Notes: a model not told the origin generated them from the letters alone. A stretch of DNA of 35,763 bases from Gammaproteobacteria bacterium (GCA_020832085.1 JAFIFJ010000088.1:1-35763), one strand, 5' to 3'. Counted from the first letter of the stretch, positions 1-8,729 are shown. Translations and numbers: made by a program.

Positions 1-235
1 CGTTGCCCACGCCCTCACCCACCTCGATCACGGTGCCGGACAGTTCGCCGCCGGGAGAGAAGGGGAAGTCGGGCTTGAACTGGTACTTGCCCTCGATCAT
101 CAGGCAGTCGGGGAAGTTGATGCCCACGGCCTCGACTTTGATGCGCGCCTGTCCCGGGCCGCATTCGGGCTCAGGGATGTCGTCGATGACCAGGGATTCC
201 GGTGGGCCATAGGCCTTGCACAGTACGGCTTTCAT
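1..235 (-). CDS. NADPH:quinone oxidoreductase family protein (MDR superfamily), N-terminal part
   Basis: The gene runs off the left edge, so only the first 78 codons are visible. They encode the GroES-like N-terminal domain of a medium-chain dehydrogenase/reductase. The signature GINFPDCLMIEGKY (about residues 38-51) and PGGELSGTVIEVGEG (about 61-75) match the zinc-independent quinone oxidoreductase branch: the Cys that binds catalytic zinc in alcohol dehydrogenases is absent. These enzymes reduce quinones or enones with NADPH in the cytosol. The ATG at 235 is preceded by AGGAG about 12 nt upstream. It lies 64 bp downstream of acpH on the same strand and may be co-transcribed. The exact substrate cannot be told. 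Confidence 0.85.
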   Translation of the reverse strand, partial: MKAVLCKAYGPPESLVIDDIPEPECGPGQARIKVEAVGINFPDCLMIEGKYQFKPDFPFSPGGELSGTVIEVGEGVGN

Positions 236-299
236 GATGGTTGCTCGAGCTCCTGTCGCTGTTCCAATGGTGGCGGCGCCGATCCTTCGATGGGCCAGT

Positions 300-911
300 C
301 TATCCCGAGGGGCGATAGGACTCATCAATGGCGGCCGCGATCCGCGCCCGGGTGCTGGCCAACAGGGCGGGCATCAGGCGCTCGAAGGCGGCATGCAGTT
401 CCGGCTCGAGGTCGGTCAGGATGGCATCCATCTGTGCCAGCGGATTGCTGCGCCGGGCGCGGCTCGCGATATGGGTCAGGGCGCGGGGCACGCTGCTGCG
501 GTTCGCGTAGGCGGCCAGCAGGTCCACGTCTGCCATGCGATCGAGGAAGCGACGGGCGGGATCGGTGAGGTGGGCGCGGCGGGCGTCGAGCTGCTGGTAG
601 CACTCACCGCTGAAGGTCGTGAGCGGCTGCTGGCTCCACTGGGGGAAGTCTCGGGCCAGGAAGTGATCGAACAGCACGTCGAGGGCCACCGGCGCCCAGC
701 GCCTGCAGGGACCTTCGAACAGTCGGGCTGCCTCTCGGACCGCGGCGTGGCGGTCGCTGGTGGCGTCTACGTGGCGGTGCAGGGCAATGCCGCGCTCGAT
801 GGCCGCTGGACGCTCGCCCGTCAGCGGGCCGCGGATGAAGTCACCGAGATATCCACCTGTGCGCCAGTCCGGGTCGGAACCCGACAACAGCAGGTGGGCG
901 AGGAAATTCAT
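300..911 (-). CDS. acpH: Acyl carrier protein phosphodiesterase
   Basis: The 203-residue protein matches AcpH, the cytosolic enzyme that hydrolyses the 4'-phosphopantetheine group from holo-ACP, giving apo-ACP. It opens with MNFLAHLLLSG and carries GDFIRG (Asp24), LHRHVDATSD (residues 44-53) and LDVLFDHFLARDF (78-89), the His/Asp clusters of this HD-like metal hydrolase family. Its length is close to the E. coli protein (about 193). The start ATG overlaps the gshA stop by one base (TGATG), which indicates translational coupling to gshA. A functional link between ACP turnover and glutathione synthesis is not obvious. Confidence 0.9.
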   Translation of the reverse strand: MNFLAHLLLSGSDPDWRTGGYLGDFIRGPLTGERPAAIERGIALHRHVDATSDRHAAVREAARLFEGPCRRWAPVALDVLFDHFLARDFPQWSQQPLTTFSGECYQQLDARRAHLTDPARRFLDRMADVDLLAAYANRSSVPRALTHIASRARRSNPLAQMDAILTDLEPELHAAFERLMPALLASTRARIAAAIDESYRPSG

Positions 912-2515
912 CAGCCGGTTTCGGCGGCGGCAGGTGCCCGGCCGGGCAGCAGTTCCTGTTCGATGTACTGCCGGCGGTAGGTGGCGAAATCCATGCTGTC
1001 GGCCGCCTCGATCTCGCTCTGCCGTCGCATGGAGTCCGCGCTCTGCTGCAGAAAGCGGGTCCGGCTGGCCGGGTCCAGCGGGCGGGCGCGGAAGTGTGCA
1101 GCGTGGCGCTCGGAAGCATCCATGGCGAACCGGAAGAAGGGTATGGTGTCGTCGCGCATGGCGGCCAGGATGCGTGCGCTGGGGGTCTGTTCCGGGTCAC
1201 GGATCCGTGACAGCTGGGCGGCAACGGCGCGGGCATGTTCATCGCCGCCCCGGGCCTCGTCGAGGGCAGCTGCGGTGCGGATGCAGGCATGGATGATTTC
1301 TTCGGCCCATTGAGTCCGGTCGCGCATGACGCCCTGATCTTCGAGGGTGAGCCCTTCCTCGCGGCCGCGGTTGACGATGCGGGTCTGGTTGCGGCGCAGG
1401 GCTTCGTTTTCCTCCGGGCTGTCCTCGGCAGAGTCGCTGAGCAGGCAGTGCAGCAGGAAGGCATCGAGGAAGCGGATGGTTTCGGCGTCGATGCCCAGCG
1501 GCAGGAAGGGGTTGAGATCCATGCAGCGGACTTCGACGTATTCCACGCCGCGCTCACCGAGGGCGTGCAGGGGACGCTCACCCGGATGGATGCTGCGCTT
1601 GGGCCGGATGGTGCCGTAGAACTCGTTCTCGATCTGCAGCAGGCTGGTGGACAGCTGCTTGAACTCGCCGTCCTGCTCCAAGCCGATGGCCTGATACTCG
1701 GGATAGGGTCGGGTCAGGGCCTCGCGCAGAGTCAGGGCGTAGTCTTCGAGACTGTTGTAGCTGACCTGCAGGCGGGCCTGGGCGTCGCTCTGATAGCCGA
1801 GACCCCCCATGCGCAGGCTGGTGGCATGGGGCAGGTAGAGGCTGCCTTCATCGAAGGATTCGAGATCGTGGTCGCGACCGCTCAAGAAGGACTTGCACAC
1901 TGCAGGGGAGGCGCCGAAGAGATAGAGCAGCAGCCAGGAGTGGCGGCGGAAATTGCGGATCAGGCCGAAGTAGCCCTCGGTGGCCAGCGTCTGCGGGTCG
2001 CCGCTGTGGCCGGTCTGGGCTGCATACCAGGGCCAGAAGCTGGCCGGCAGGGAGAAGTTGTAGTGGATGCCGGAAATGGTCTGCATCAGGCGGCCGTAGC
2101 GGTGGCCTAAGCCGCGGCGATAGACGGTCTTGGCCATGCCGACGTTGGAGGACCCGAAGCTGGCGATGGGAATGGCATCATCGCTGCGCAGCACGCAGGG
2201 CATGCTGGCACCCCAGAGAATCTCGTCGTCGAGAACGCTGTAGACGAAGCGATGAATGCTGTCGAGCTGCTCCAGACAGTCTTCGGCGTTGTCGAAGACG
2301 TCGGTGATCAGCTCCAGCTGGGCTTCGCTGAAGTCGGTGGTGATATGGGGATGAGTGAGGGCTGACCCCAAGTCTCTGGGGTGTTCGCTCCGCGCGAGCA
2401 GGCCGTCGCTGGCCACGCGCAGGCTTTCCTTCTCGATTCCCCGGTTGATTCCGCGAATCGCCGCTGCACCCGATTCGGTGGCGAGCGCCTCATACAGCGC
2501 CGTTGCTGGTTTCAC
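911..2515 (-). CDS. gshA: Glutamate-cysteine ligase (gamma-glutamylcysteine synthetase)
   Basis: GshA joins glutamate and cysteine with ATP in the first, rate-limiting step of glutathione synthesis in the cytosol. The 534-residue product has the E. coli-type architecture: RGINRGIEKESLRV near the N terminus, then SALTHPHITTDFSEAQLELIT (split here as SALTHPHITTDF and SEAQLELIT), GISGIHYNFS-like residues (ISGIHYNFSLP) and YVEVRCMDLNPFLPLGI. The start is a GTG at 2515, chosen because AAGGAGAG lies 9 nt upstream and the alignment begins there. It is 34 bp downstream of pckA and overlaps acpH by one base, so the three genes may form a transcript. Length is normal for the family. Confidence 0.95.
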   Translation of the reverse strand: MKPATALYEALATESGAAAIRGINRGIEKESLRVASDGLLARSEHPRDLGSALTHPHITTDFSEAQLELITDVFDNAEDCLEQLDSIHRFVYSVLDDEILWGASMPCVLRSDDAIPIASFGSSNVGMAKTVYRRGLGHRYGRLMQTISGIHYNFSLPASFWPWYAAQTGHSGDPQTLATEGYFGLIRNFRRHSWLLLYLFGASPAVCKSFLSGRDHDLESFDEGSLYLPHATSLRMGGLGYQSDAQARLQVSYNSLEDYALTLREALTRPYPEYQAIGLEQDGEFKQLSTSLLQIENEFYGTIRPKRSIHPGERPLHALGERGVEYVEVRCMDLNPFLPLGIDAETIRFLDAFLLHCLLSDSAEDSPEENEALRRNQTRIVNRGREEGLTLEDQGVMRDRTQWAEEIIHACIRTAAALDEARGGDEHARAVAAQLSRIRDPEQTPSARILAAMRDDTIPFFRFAMDASERHAAHFRARPLDPASRTRFLQQSADSMRRQSEIEAADSMDFATYRRQYIEQELLPGRAPAAAETG

Positions 2516-2549
2516 GAGCGCAGACTCTCCTTCCGAACGGGCGTTGGAC

Positions 2550-4112
2550 TCAGTCGATGCGCGGTCCCGCTGCAGCGATTTCCGGGGCGACGTCGAAGCG
2601 CTGGAAGTTCTTCACGAACTTCTCGGCCAGCTTGCGGGCCGCTTCTTCGTAGGCGCTCTTGTCCGACCAGGCTTCCCGGGGATCGAGATAGGACGCAGCC
2701 ACGCCCGGCACCTCGGTGGGGATCATCAGGCCGAAGCGCTCCAGGTTGCGGGTCTCGACGTTCTCGAGGGCGCCGGACTGAATGGCGCTGACCACCGCCC
2801 GGGTGACCGGGATGGGGAAACGCTTGCCGACGCCATAGCCGCCACCGGTCCAGCCGGTGTTGACCAGATAGACCCGGGAGCCGAAGGCCTCCATGCGCTT
2901 GATCAGCAGATCGGCGTAGACACCGGCCGGGCGCGGGAAGAACGGCGCGCCGAAGCAGGTGGAGAAGGTGGCCCGATAGGGCTCCGTCGATCCGACTTCG
3001 GTGGATCCTACGGCTGCGGTGTAACCGGACAGGAAGTGATAGGCCGCCGCTTCCTTGGACAGGATGGAAACGGGGGGCAGTACGCCGGAGACGTCGCAGG
3101 TGAGGAAGATGATGGAACGGGGCTCGCCGGCCCGGTTCTCCTCGGCCCGCAGTTCGATGTGCTCCCGCGGGTAGCAGGCCCGGGTGTTCTCGGTCAACGA
3201 ACTGTCGGAGTAGTCGGGCTCGCGGGTGTCGGGGTCGATCACCACGTTCTCGACGATGCTGCCGAAGCGGATGGCATCGAAGATCACCGGTTCGTTCTCG
3301 CGGCTTAAGTCGATGCACTTGGCATAGCAGCCGCCTTCGATGTTGAACACGCTGCCCGGTCCCCAACCGTGCTCGTCGTCGCCGATCAGGAGACGTTCGG
3401 GATCGGCGGAGAGGGTGGTCTTGCCGGTTCCGGAGAGGCCGAAGAACAGGCAGACGTCGCCCTCGTGGCTGACGTTGGCGGCGCAGTGCATGGGCAGAAC
3501 GTCTTTCTCGGGGAGCAGGAAGTTCTGCACTGCGAACATGGATTTCTTCATCTCGCCGGCGTAGCGCATGCCTGCCAGCAGCACCTTGCGCTCGGCGAAG
3601 TTGAGCATGACCGTGCCGTCACTGTTGGTGCCGTCCCGCTCCGGGTCGCAGACGAAGCCCGGGGCGTTGAGGATCTGCCAGGTGGGCTTGGCCGAGGGGT
3701 TGAAGCTGTCGGGGCGGATGAACAGGAGGCGTGCGAAGAGGTTGTGCCATGCCGTTTCGGTGGTCACGGTGATCGGCAGGTAGTGCGCCGGGTCAGCGCC
3801 CACGTGCAGGGACGACACGAAGCTGTCGCGCTCGGACATGTAGTGCTCCACCCGCTGCCACAGGGCGCTGAACACTTCGGGTGCCACCGGGCGGTTCACC
3901 GCGCCCCAGTCGATGGCGGCAGACGAACCCGGTTCGTCGACCACGAAACGGTCCATGGGCGAGCGGCCCGTGCGCTTGCCGGTGCGGACCACCAGGGCGC
4001 CGTTGCTGGCGAATTCACCTTCGCCGCGCAGGATGGCGAGTTCCGCCAGATGGGCGAGGGCCAGATCCTTGTAGACCGTGCGGCGCGTGGTGTTGTCGAT
4101 GTCCAAAGCCAT
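2550..4112 (-). CDS. pckA: Phosphoenolpyruvate carboxykinase (ATP)
   Basis: PckA decarboxylates and phosphorylates oxaloacetate to PEP with ATP, the entry step of gluconeogenesis. From the chosen ATG the protein has 520 residues. [12 protein letters not shown] (about 47-58) is the oxaloacetate-binding stretch, [10 protein letters not shown] (225-234) the P-loop, and IGDDEHGWG (243-251) the metal and kinase-2 region; [13 protein letters not shown] follows later. An upstream in-frame ATG at 4142 adds ten residues ([10 protein letters not shown]) but has no Shine-Dalgarno; the ATG at 4112 has only a weak one, so the start is uncertain. Adjacency to hslO-hslR-yrfG mirrors E. coli. Confidence 0.95.
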   Translation of the reverse strand: MALDIDNTTRRTVYKDLALAHLAELAILRGEGEFASNGALVVRTGKRTGRSPMDRFVVDEPGSSAAIDWGAVNRPVAPEVFSALWQRVEHYMSERDSFVSSLHVGADPAHYLPITVTTETAWHNLFARLLFIRPDSFNPSAKPTWQILNAPGFVCDPERDGTNSDGTVMLNFAERKVLLAGMRYAGEMKKSMFAVQNFLLPEKDVLPMHCAANVSHEGDVCLFFGLSGTGKTTLSADPERLLIGDDEHGWGPGSVFNIEGGCYAKCIDLSRENEPVIFDAIRFGSIVENVVIDPDTREPDYSDSSLTENTRACYPREHIELRAEENRAGEPRSIIFLTCDVSGVLPPVSILSKEAAAYHFLSGYTAAVGSTEVGSTEPYRATFSTCFGAPFFPRPAGVYADLLIKRMEAFGSRVYLVNTGWTGGGYGVGKRFPIPVTRAVVSAIQSGALENVETRNLERFGLMIPTEVPGVAASYLDPREAWSDKSAYEEAARKLAEKFVKNFQRFDVAPEIAAAGPRID

Positions 4113-4302
4113 GCTCGATGTCCGTCCCTTCAGTGTCCCCATGATGCATTGTCGCTGGGGACTGGCAAGCTAAAACGGGCCGTCGCACCTGCCCTCCTCG
4201 GAACCGCCGATCATGGGCGGGAGGACAGATGGTGCGGTGCAGGGCGCCGGCCGGACCGCGGCTGATCCGCAAGGCCCGAGCGCTCCTGTGAAAAGGCCGC
4301 GG

Positions 4303-4308
4303 ATTATG
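4303..4308 (-). promoter_or_regulatory. Possible -10 element for pckA
   Basis: On the minus strand the 225-bp gap between hslO and pckA reads TCTGGCATAATCC. CATAAT preceded by TGG resembles an extended -10 box, about 190 nt upstream of the pckA ATG. No good -35 is visible. The rest of this gap holds no gene; it has a CCGCC/GGCGG inverted repeat around 4197-4214 that would lie in the pckA leader. Confidence 0.25.
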
Positions 4309-4367
4309 CCAGACCGCCACCCATCACGCGACAGCTGTGGGCGGGCCCGGAGACCGGCCGCGGGCTG

Positions 4368-5327
4368 TCAGTGCAACTGATCGCCGCTGGGTGGCGCCTG
4401 GGCGCTGGCCTGGGCATGCACGGCCGCCACATCGATGCCGTCGAACCGGTATTCGGCATGGCAGAACTGGCAGGTCATGCGGATGTCGCCGTCCTCTTTG
4501 ATGATCTGCTGCAGTTCTTCGAGGGGCATGGCACGTAGCGCCTCGCGGGTGCGCTCGTGGCTGCAGCTGCAGGAAAACTCCAGGGATTCCGCCGGTTGCA
4601 GGGACAACGTCTCCTCGAAGAAGAGCCTGGACAGCAGCTGCTGCCCCGGCAGGTCCTTCAGTTCGCTGGCGCTGACCGTGCCTGCCAGGAGGCTGATGCG
4701 GCCGAAGTCCTCTTCCCGCTGCCCTTCGGCGTGATCGAAGCGGGCCAGCTCCGGCGGCAAGGCCTGGATCAGCATGCCCGCAGCGCGGCCGGAGTCGGCC
4801 GCCAGCCACATCCGGGTGGGGATCTGTTCGCTCTGGACGAAGTAGCCTTCCAGGGCTTCCGCGAGACTGCTGCCGTCCATGGGCACGATGCCCTGATAGG
4901 CCTCGCCGGCCCGGTCGCCGAGTTCGGGCCGGATGGTGATGGTGATCAGGCCCGTGCCGAGGGCGGAGGTGCCGTCGGCGATGTCGCCCTCTGCGAAGGC
5001 ATCCTCGTCCCGGATGCGGGCGATGCCGCGCAGCCGGGTCCGGTCACGGCACTCGGCCATGACTGCGGCAAGGGGGCCGTCGCCGGTGGCCTGGACGGTA
5101 AGCGTACCCTTCACCTTGACGATACTGGCCAGCAGGGCGGTGGCCGTGAGCATCTCGCCAAGCAGGCGCTGTACCGGCTCAGGGTAGCTCTGGGCATCGC
5201 GAACGCCGGCCCAGGCATCGTCCAGCCGTGCCAGCGCCCCGCGGATGTCGAGCTGCTCGAACATGAAGCGCTGCAGGCGATCGTTCTCCTGGGTCGGGTT
5301 TGGGCTGTCGGACATAGGGATACTCAT
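4368..5327 (-). CDS. hslO: Redox-regulated chaperone Hsp33
   Basis: Hsp33 is a cytosolic holdase activated when oxidation releases zinc from its C-terminal cysteines. The 319-residue protein ends with the switch domain: CSC at 253-255 and CQFC at 286-289, i.e. CXC-X30-CXXC, all four cysteines present. The N-terminal substrate-binding domain covers roughly residues 16-195. The start ATG overlaps the hslR stop (ATGA at 5327-5324), which supports it over the internal ATG at 5315. The order yrfG-hslR-hslO next to pckA is conserved with E. coli and suggests a heat-shock operon. Confidence 0.95.
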   Translation of the reverse strand: MSIPMSDSPNPTQENDRLQRFMFEQLDIRGALARLDDAWAGVRDAQSYPEPVQRLLGEMLTATALLASIVKVKGTLTVQATGDGPLAAVMAECRDRTRLRGIARIRDEDAFAEGDIADGTSALGTGLITITIRPELGDRAGEAYQGIVPMDGSSLAEALEGYFVQSEQIPTRMWLAADSGRAAGMLIQALPPELARFDHAEGQREEDFGRISLLAGTVSASELKDLPGQQLLSRLFFEETLSLQPAESLEFSCSCSHERTREALRAMPLEELQQIIKEDGDIRMTCQFCHAEYRFDGIDVAAVHAQASAQAPPSGDQLH

Positions 5328-5719
5328 TCGCTGGTGCCGCGCTTGATGCGCTCCAATGCCCTGCGGTCGCGCCGGTCCGGGCGCGATGCGGGCAACTCGA
5401 TGGCCTCTCGCGCAGCCTTGCGGCGGGCCTGGGCCTCTGTTCTCGCTTCGATGCTGGCCGGCGTTTCCCGATACAGCTCGGCGGCCTCTGCGGCGCCGCG
5501 GCGCTGCTCTGAAAGCATGGTCACTTCCAGCAGCACTTCGTCGTCACCGCGTCTGACGCGCAGCATGGTGCCGACGCTGATCTCCTTGGCCGGTTTTGCG
5601 CGCTGCCCGTCGGTATGGACCTTGCCGCCCGTGATGGCTTCCTTGGCCTTCGCCCGGGTCTTGAAGAGGCGCGCAGCCCACAGCCATTTGTCCAGTCGTA
5701 GGCGCTCGTCGGCGCTCAC
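5324..5719 (-). CDS. hslR: Heat-shock protein Hsp15, S4 RNA-binding domain (ribosome-associated)
   Basis: Hsp15 binds 50S subunits that carry a stalled nascent chain with peptidyl-tRNA and helps recycle them. The 131-residue product has the S4 fold: RLDKWLWAARLFKTRAKAKE at the N terminus, GGKVHTDGQRAKPAKEI next, and TMLSEQRRGAAEAAELY in the C-terminal part, as in E. coli HslR. There is no ATG; translation is assigned to a GTG at 5719 that overlaps the yrfG stop in a GTGA junction. The stop in turn overlaps hslO. A longer open frame continues upstream but is antisense-like shadow over yrfG. The basic tail is typical. Confidence 0.92.
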   Translation of the reverse strand: MSADERLRLDKWLWAARLFKTRAKAKEAITGGKVHTDGQRAKPAKEISVGTMLRVRRGDDEVLLEVTMLSEQRRGAAEAAELYRETPASIEARTEAQARRKAAREAIELPASRPDRRDRRALERIKRGTSE

Positions 5720-6405
5720 TCGGGCCGCCCGCGGAGCCTGTTCAGGAGCGGTGCAATGGGCTGCAGCAGAGCGAAATCCTCCAGGGCCGGATAGGGCAGA
5801 CCCTCGAGGCGGGCTGCGCCGGAATCCGGCTGCGCCACCGCCAGCAAATGACCGATGCCGTAGCGTTCGGCCGCCGCCAGGGCGTCCATGTTGTCGTCTA
5901 CCAGCAGGGTGGTGGCTGGATCGAAACCCAGCCGGCCCTGAACCGTGGACCAGAAACCGGCATCCTCCTTCGGCAGCCGATGGTCGTGGGCGCTTTCCAC
6001 GGCGTCCACCAGATCGATGATGCCGGTGTGGCGGTGCTTGAGGTCCAGCCCGGCGCGGTGAGCATTGGTCACGATCACCGTGTGGCGGCCGGATCCACGC
6101 ACGGCGGCCAGGAACTCCCTGGCGCTGGGCCGGTACTGAATGAGGTGGATGAGGTCCTGTTTCAAGCCCACGATGTCCAGCCCGGTGCGCTCGCTCCACC
6201 AGTCGAGGCAATAGAACTGCAGTGAGCGGCGACTCTGGTCGAACAGCACCTGCAGCCGGGTCTGGGCGGTTTCATCATCGAGGCCGTGATGATCCGCGAA
6301 CCGGGCAGGCAGGTGATTGAGCCAGAATTCCGAGTCGAAGCGCAGATCGAGCAGCGTGCCATCCATGTCCAGCAGGACGGTCTCGATCCGGGTCCAGTCC
6401 AGCAT
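5716..6405 (-). CDS. yrfG: GMP/IMP nucleotidase YrfG (HAD family)
   Basis: The 229-residue protein is a HAD-superfamily phosphatase closest to YrfG, which dephosphorylates purine mononucleotides such as GMP and IMP. Motif I is LLDMDGTLLDL with the nucleophile Asp13 and Asp15; motif II is VIVTNAH; motif III is the Lys in RLPKEDAGFW; motif IV is LLVDDNMDAL. FYCLDWWSERTGLDI is a cap-region stretch shared with E. coli YrfG. The ATG at 6405 lies directly before motif I and fits the family. It is the first gene of yrfG-hslR-hslO, with a GTGA overlap into hslR, and is divergent from nudE. Confidence 0.9.
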   Translation of the reverse strand: MLDWTRIETVLLDMDGTLLDLRFDSEFWLNHLPARFADHHGLDDETAQTRLQVLFDQSRRSLQFYCLDWWSERTGLDIVGLKQDLIHLIQYRPSAREFLAAVRGSGRHTVIVTNAHRAGLDLKHRHTGIIDLVDAVESAHDHRLPKEDAGFWSTVQGRLGFDPATTLLVDDNMDALAAAERYGIGHLLAVAQPDSGAARLEGLPYPALEDFALLQPIAPLLNRLRGRPE

Positions 6406-6420
6406 GCAACCATCCGGACG

Positions 6421-6447
6421 TTGCCTTGGGTGAGCTGCCCTTATAAT
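6421..6447 (+). promoter_or_regulatory. Putative promoter of nudE-cysQ
   Basis: A perfect TATAAT at 6442-6447 lies 31 nt upstream of the nudE ATG. TTGCCT at 6421-6426 is the best -35 candidate, though the 15-bp spacer is short. The site lies in the 73-bp gap between divergent yrfG and nudE. Confidence 0.4.
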
Positions 6448-6478
6448 GGTGCGACAGCGAGGCTTCAAGGTGAGTTCG

Positions 6479-7093
6479 ATGAGCGGTGATGAAACGCCTG
6501 ACCCGAGGCCGCAGGTTCTGGCGCGGCGAGAGGTGGCGCGAAGCCGCCTGTTTCGCATCGAAGAACTCGATCTGCGCTTCAGCAACGGGGTCGAACGCAC
6601 CTATGAGCGGCTGCCGGCGACGGGGCACCGGGCGGTGATGGTGGTGGCCGTGGACGACACCGGGGAAGTCCTGCTAATCAGGGAGTACATGGCGGGCTTT
6701 CATGCCTATCAGCTGACCCTGCCCAAGGGTGCCGCTGATCCCGGCGAGAGTCTCGAAGACGCCGCCAATCGGGAATTGCAGGAGGAAGCCGGATTCGGCG
6801 CCCGGCGCATCGAGCTGCTCAAGGAGCTGTCGGTGGCGCCGGGGCACATGGGCTTCACCCAGACTGTGGCCCTGGCGACGGGGCTGTATCCGTCGAGTAT
6901 GCCCGGGGACGAGCCGGAGCCCCTGGAAGTGTCCCGCTGGCCGCTTGCGGACATCGACGGCCTGTTTGCCCGCGAGGATTTCTGCGAGGCCCGGGCCATT
7001 GCGGCATTGCATCTTGCCCGCATGCGTCTGGATGAAGTCGCAGTGAAAGAGGCGCGTCCTGACCAACGGGCACCCGACGGACCTGCCGCGTGA
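6479..7093 (+). CDS. nudE: ADP compounds hydrolase, Nudix family
   Basis: NudE hydrolyses ADP-linked metabolites such as ADP-ribose, Ap3A and NADH. The 204-residue product has a complete Nudix box, GX5EX7REUXEEXGU, from Gly84 to Phe106, with all catalytic glutamates (Glu99, Glu102, Glu103). FSNGVERTYERL (35-46) and GDEPEPLEVSRWPL downstream are typical of NudE rather than NudF. The start at 6479 is chosen over an ATG at 6446 because AAGGTGAG lies 6-7 nt upstream and the alignment starts there. Its stop overlaps the cysQ GTG. A C-terminal extension of about 15 residues has no counterpart in E. coli. Confidence 0.93.
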   Translation: MSGDETPDPRPQVLARREVARSRLFRIEELDLRFSNGVERTYERLPATGHRAVMVVAVDDTGEVLLIREYMAGFHAYQLTLPKGAADPGESLEDAANRELQEEAGFGARRIELLKELSVAPGHMGFTQTVALATGLYPSSMPGDEPEPLEVSRWPLADIDGLFAREDFCEARAIAALHLARMRLDEVAVKEARPDQRAPDGPAA

Positions 7094-7926
7094 CGGTGGC
7101 GGAACTCGACACCCTCGCCGAGTTGGCGGAGCGGCTGGCGGCCGAAGCTGGCGTCGTCATCATGAAGTGGTATGCGGCGGATGACCCGGGCATGCGGTCG
7201 AAGGCGGATGCCTCGCCCATCACCGAGGCGGATCTGGCTGCTCATGCCCTGATTCGGCGCGGACTGGAGTCGGCGACGCCCGACATTCCCGTGCTGTCCG
7301 AGGAGGGGCGCCATGCGCCGGCCGAGGAGCGTGCGCGCTGGCAGCGCTGCTGGCTGGTGGATCCGCTGGATGGCACCAAGGAGTTTCTGGCCGGCAACGG
7401 CGAGTTCACGGTCAACATCGCCCTGATCGAGGCCGGGCAGCCCCTGCTCGGGGTCGTGGGCGTACCGGCCCGGGGGGAGGTGCATGTGGGCGTGGTGCCC
7501 ACCGGGCGGGCCGATACCCTGCACGTGGACGACGGCAGCCGGACGGTGCTGTCGCCGCGTCCCTGCGACGAGAACGCGCCGGTGATCGTGGTGTCACGCA
7601 GTCATCGTGGCCCGGAGCAGGAGGCGCTGGTGAGCCAGCTGCGACAGCAGTTTCCCGGGCTGCAGGAGCATCTGGCTGGCAGTGCGCTGAAGCTGGTGGA
7701 ACTGGCTGCCGGGCGTGCCGACGGCTATCCGCGGCGGGGCCCCTGCATGGAGTGGGACATTGCCGCCGGTGAAGCAGTGCTGCTGGCGGCGGGGGGTGAC
7801 CTGCGGGCCTTCAGCGGGTCAAGACTGCGCTACAACAAGCCCGATTCGCTGCTGAATCCCGATTTCTGGGCCGTGGGCGACCCGGATGGTGCTTTGGCGG
7901 AGGCATTGCGCAGTCTGCAGCCCTGA
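7090..7926 (+). CDS. cysQ: 3'(2'),5'-bisphosphate nucleotidase CysQ
   Basis: CysQ converts PAP to AMP (and PAPS to APS), removing a by-product of sulfate assimilation; it is peripheral to the inner membrane. The 278-residue protein carries the inositol-monophosphatase-fold metal sites: VLSEEGR (Glu71/Glu72), WLVDPLDGTKEF (Asp91, Asp94) and CMEWDIAAGEAVL near residue 220. It starts with GTG at 7090 and overlaps the nudE stop by four bases (GTGA), so the two are probably translationally coupled. NudE and CysQ both remove adenine nucleotide by-products, and the pair is common in gammaproteobacteria. Confidence 0.95.
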   Translation: MTVAELDTLAELAERLAAEAGVVIMKWYAADDPGMRSKADASPITEADLAAHALIRRGLESATPDIPVLSEEGRHAPAEERARWQRCWLVDPLDGTKEFLAGNGEFTVNIALIEAGQPLLGVVGVPARGEVHVGVVPTGRADTLHVDDGSRTVLSPRPCDENAPVIVVSRSHRGPEQEALVSQLRQQFPGLQEHLAGSALKLVELAAGRADGYPRRGPCMEWDIAAGEAVLLAAGGDLRAFSGSRLRYNKPDSLLNPDFWAVGDPDGALAEALRSLQP

Positions 7927-7940
7927 GCCGCGGCTATCGA

Positions 7941-7973
7941 TACGGCGCCCGGCGCCATGGGCCGGGCGTCGTA
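7941..7973. terminator. Strong hairpin between convergent cysQ and slyD
   Basis: A 13-bp stem with a single G-T pair (7941-7953 with 7961-7973) encloses a 7-nt loop; its core is CGCCCGGC/GCCGGGCG. It fills the 52-bp gap between two convergent genes, so it probably terminates both. There is no T-run on either side, so the mechanism is not certain. Confidence 0.6.
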
Positions 7974-7978
7974 GCAGG

Positions 7979-8407
7979 CTAGACGATCTCGACCAGCTCG
8001 ATTTCGAAGGTGAGGTCCTTCCCCGCCAGCGGGTGGTTGGCGTCGAGCTTCACCGACTCTTCGGCGACGGCAGCGACGTGGACCACGAAGGGCTGGTCGT
8101 TCTGGTCTTTCACCTGCAGGGCCTGGCCCACTTCCAGGTCCATGTCCGCCGGCAGCTGCGAGCGTTCGATGTCGACCACGAGTTCGTCGCGGCGTGGGCC
8201 GTAGGCCTCAGCGGCAACGATGGTGGTCGTGCAGGAGTCGCCGACGGCCATGCCGGCGACGGCGCTCTCGAAGCCGGCAATGACCTGTCCGGAGCCGACC
8301 TGGAACTCCAGCGGATCGCGGTCGCGGGACGAATCGAATTCCGTACCGTCATCGAGCTGACCGGTGTAGTGGACGCGGACGGTATCGCCCTGTTTTGCCT
8401 CTGCCAT
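7979..8407 (-). CDS. FKBP-type peptidyl-prolyl isomerase, SlyD-like
   Basis: The 142-residue cytosolic protein combines a split FKBP domain (VRVHYTGQLDDGTEFDSS, residues 10-27, and VGSGQVIAGFESAVAGM) with an inserted IF chaperone flap (AYGPRRDELVVDIERSQLP and the following residues). The chain returns to FKBP at DANHPLAGKDLTFEIELVEI. This order is the SlyD/FkpB arrangement. The His/Cys-rich nickel-binding tail of E. coli SlyD is missing, so a role in nickel delivery is unlikely; general prolyl isomerase and chaperone activity is expected. It is monocistronic. The motif array at 8503-8729 lies upstream of its start. Confidence 0.92.
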   Translation of the reverse strand: MAEAKQGDTVRVHYTGQLDDGTEFDSSRDRDPLEFQVGSGQVIAGFESAVAGMAVGDSCTTTIVAAEAYGPRRDELVVDIERSQLPADMDLEVGQALQVKDQNDQPFVVHVAAVAEESVKLDANHPLAGKDLTFEIELVEIV

Positions 8408-8502
8408 GCTTGGCTCTCCTTGAAATGATCTGTCAGTTTCTCATGCCATTGCCGACCCTGACAAAACTCCGCGCCTCCCGCCGGAGCCCCCAACCCCCGC
8501 TC

Positions 8503-8729
8503 TGGACACCCAAGAACCCCCATTCTGGACACCCAAGAACCCCCGGGCGCCGCCCCCATCCCCCGTTCTGCCCGTTCTGGACACCCAAAGACCTTCCGGA
8601 GGTCCGGAATCGGTACGCGGCAGGGCGCAGTTCTCCCGCTGTCCCGCTGTGTCCCGCTGTGTCCCGCTGGACACCCAGGAAGGGGGGATTCCGCCTCTGC
8701 GCGCCTCGCCCAGCGCATCTGGACACCCG
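8503..8729 (-). repeat. Array of five TGGGTGTCCA motifs, with tandem repeats
   Basis: The 494-bp gap between divergent slyD and the sirtuin gene holds no ORF I can support. It carries four exact copies (8503, 8526, 8578, 8668) and one near copy (8720) of TGGACACCCA, the motif in minus orientation. The first two lie in a 23-bp tandem repeat (TCTGGACACCCAAGAACCCC twice). Before the fourth, GTCCCGCTGT is repeated from 8641 to 8670; its end forms the hairpin GTGTCC-CGCT-GGACAC (8659-8674). Two promoters must lie in this gap, so the array could be regulatory. Confidence 0.85.

Noticed and set aside
216..980. Plus-strand open frame of 254 codons
   Set aside because: It is antisense to acpH, whose motifs are clear; the composition is an artefact of GC-rich codons.
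1235..2110. Plus-strand open frame of 291 codons
   Set aside because: Antisense to gshA with no recognisable domain.
8503..8729. CRISPR array
   Set aside because: Repeats are too short (10-15 bp), spacing is irregular, and there are no cas genes.
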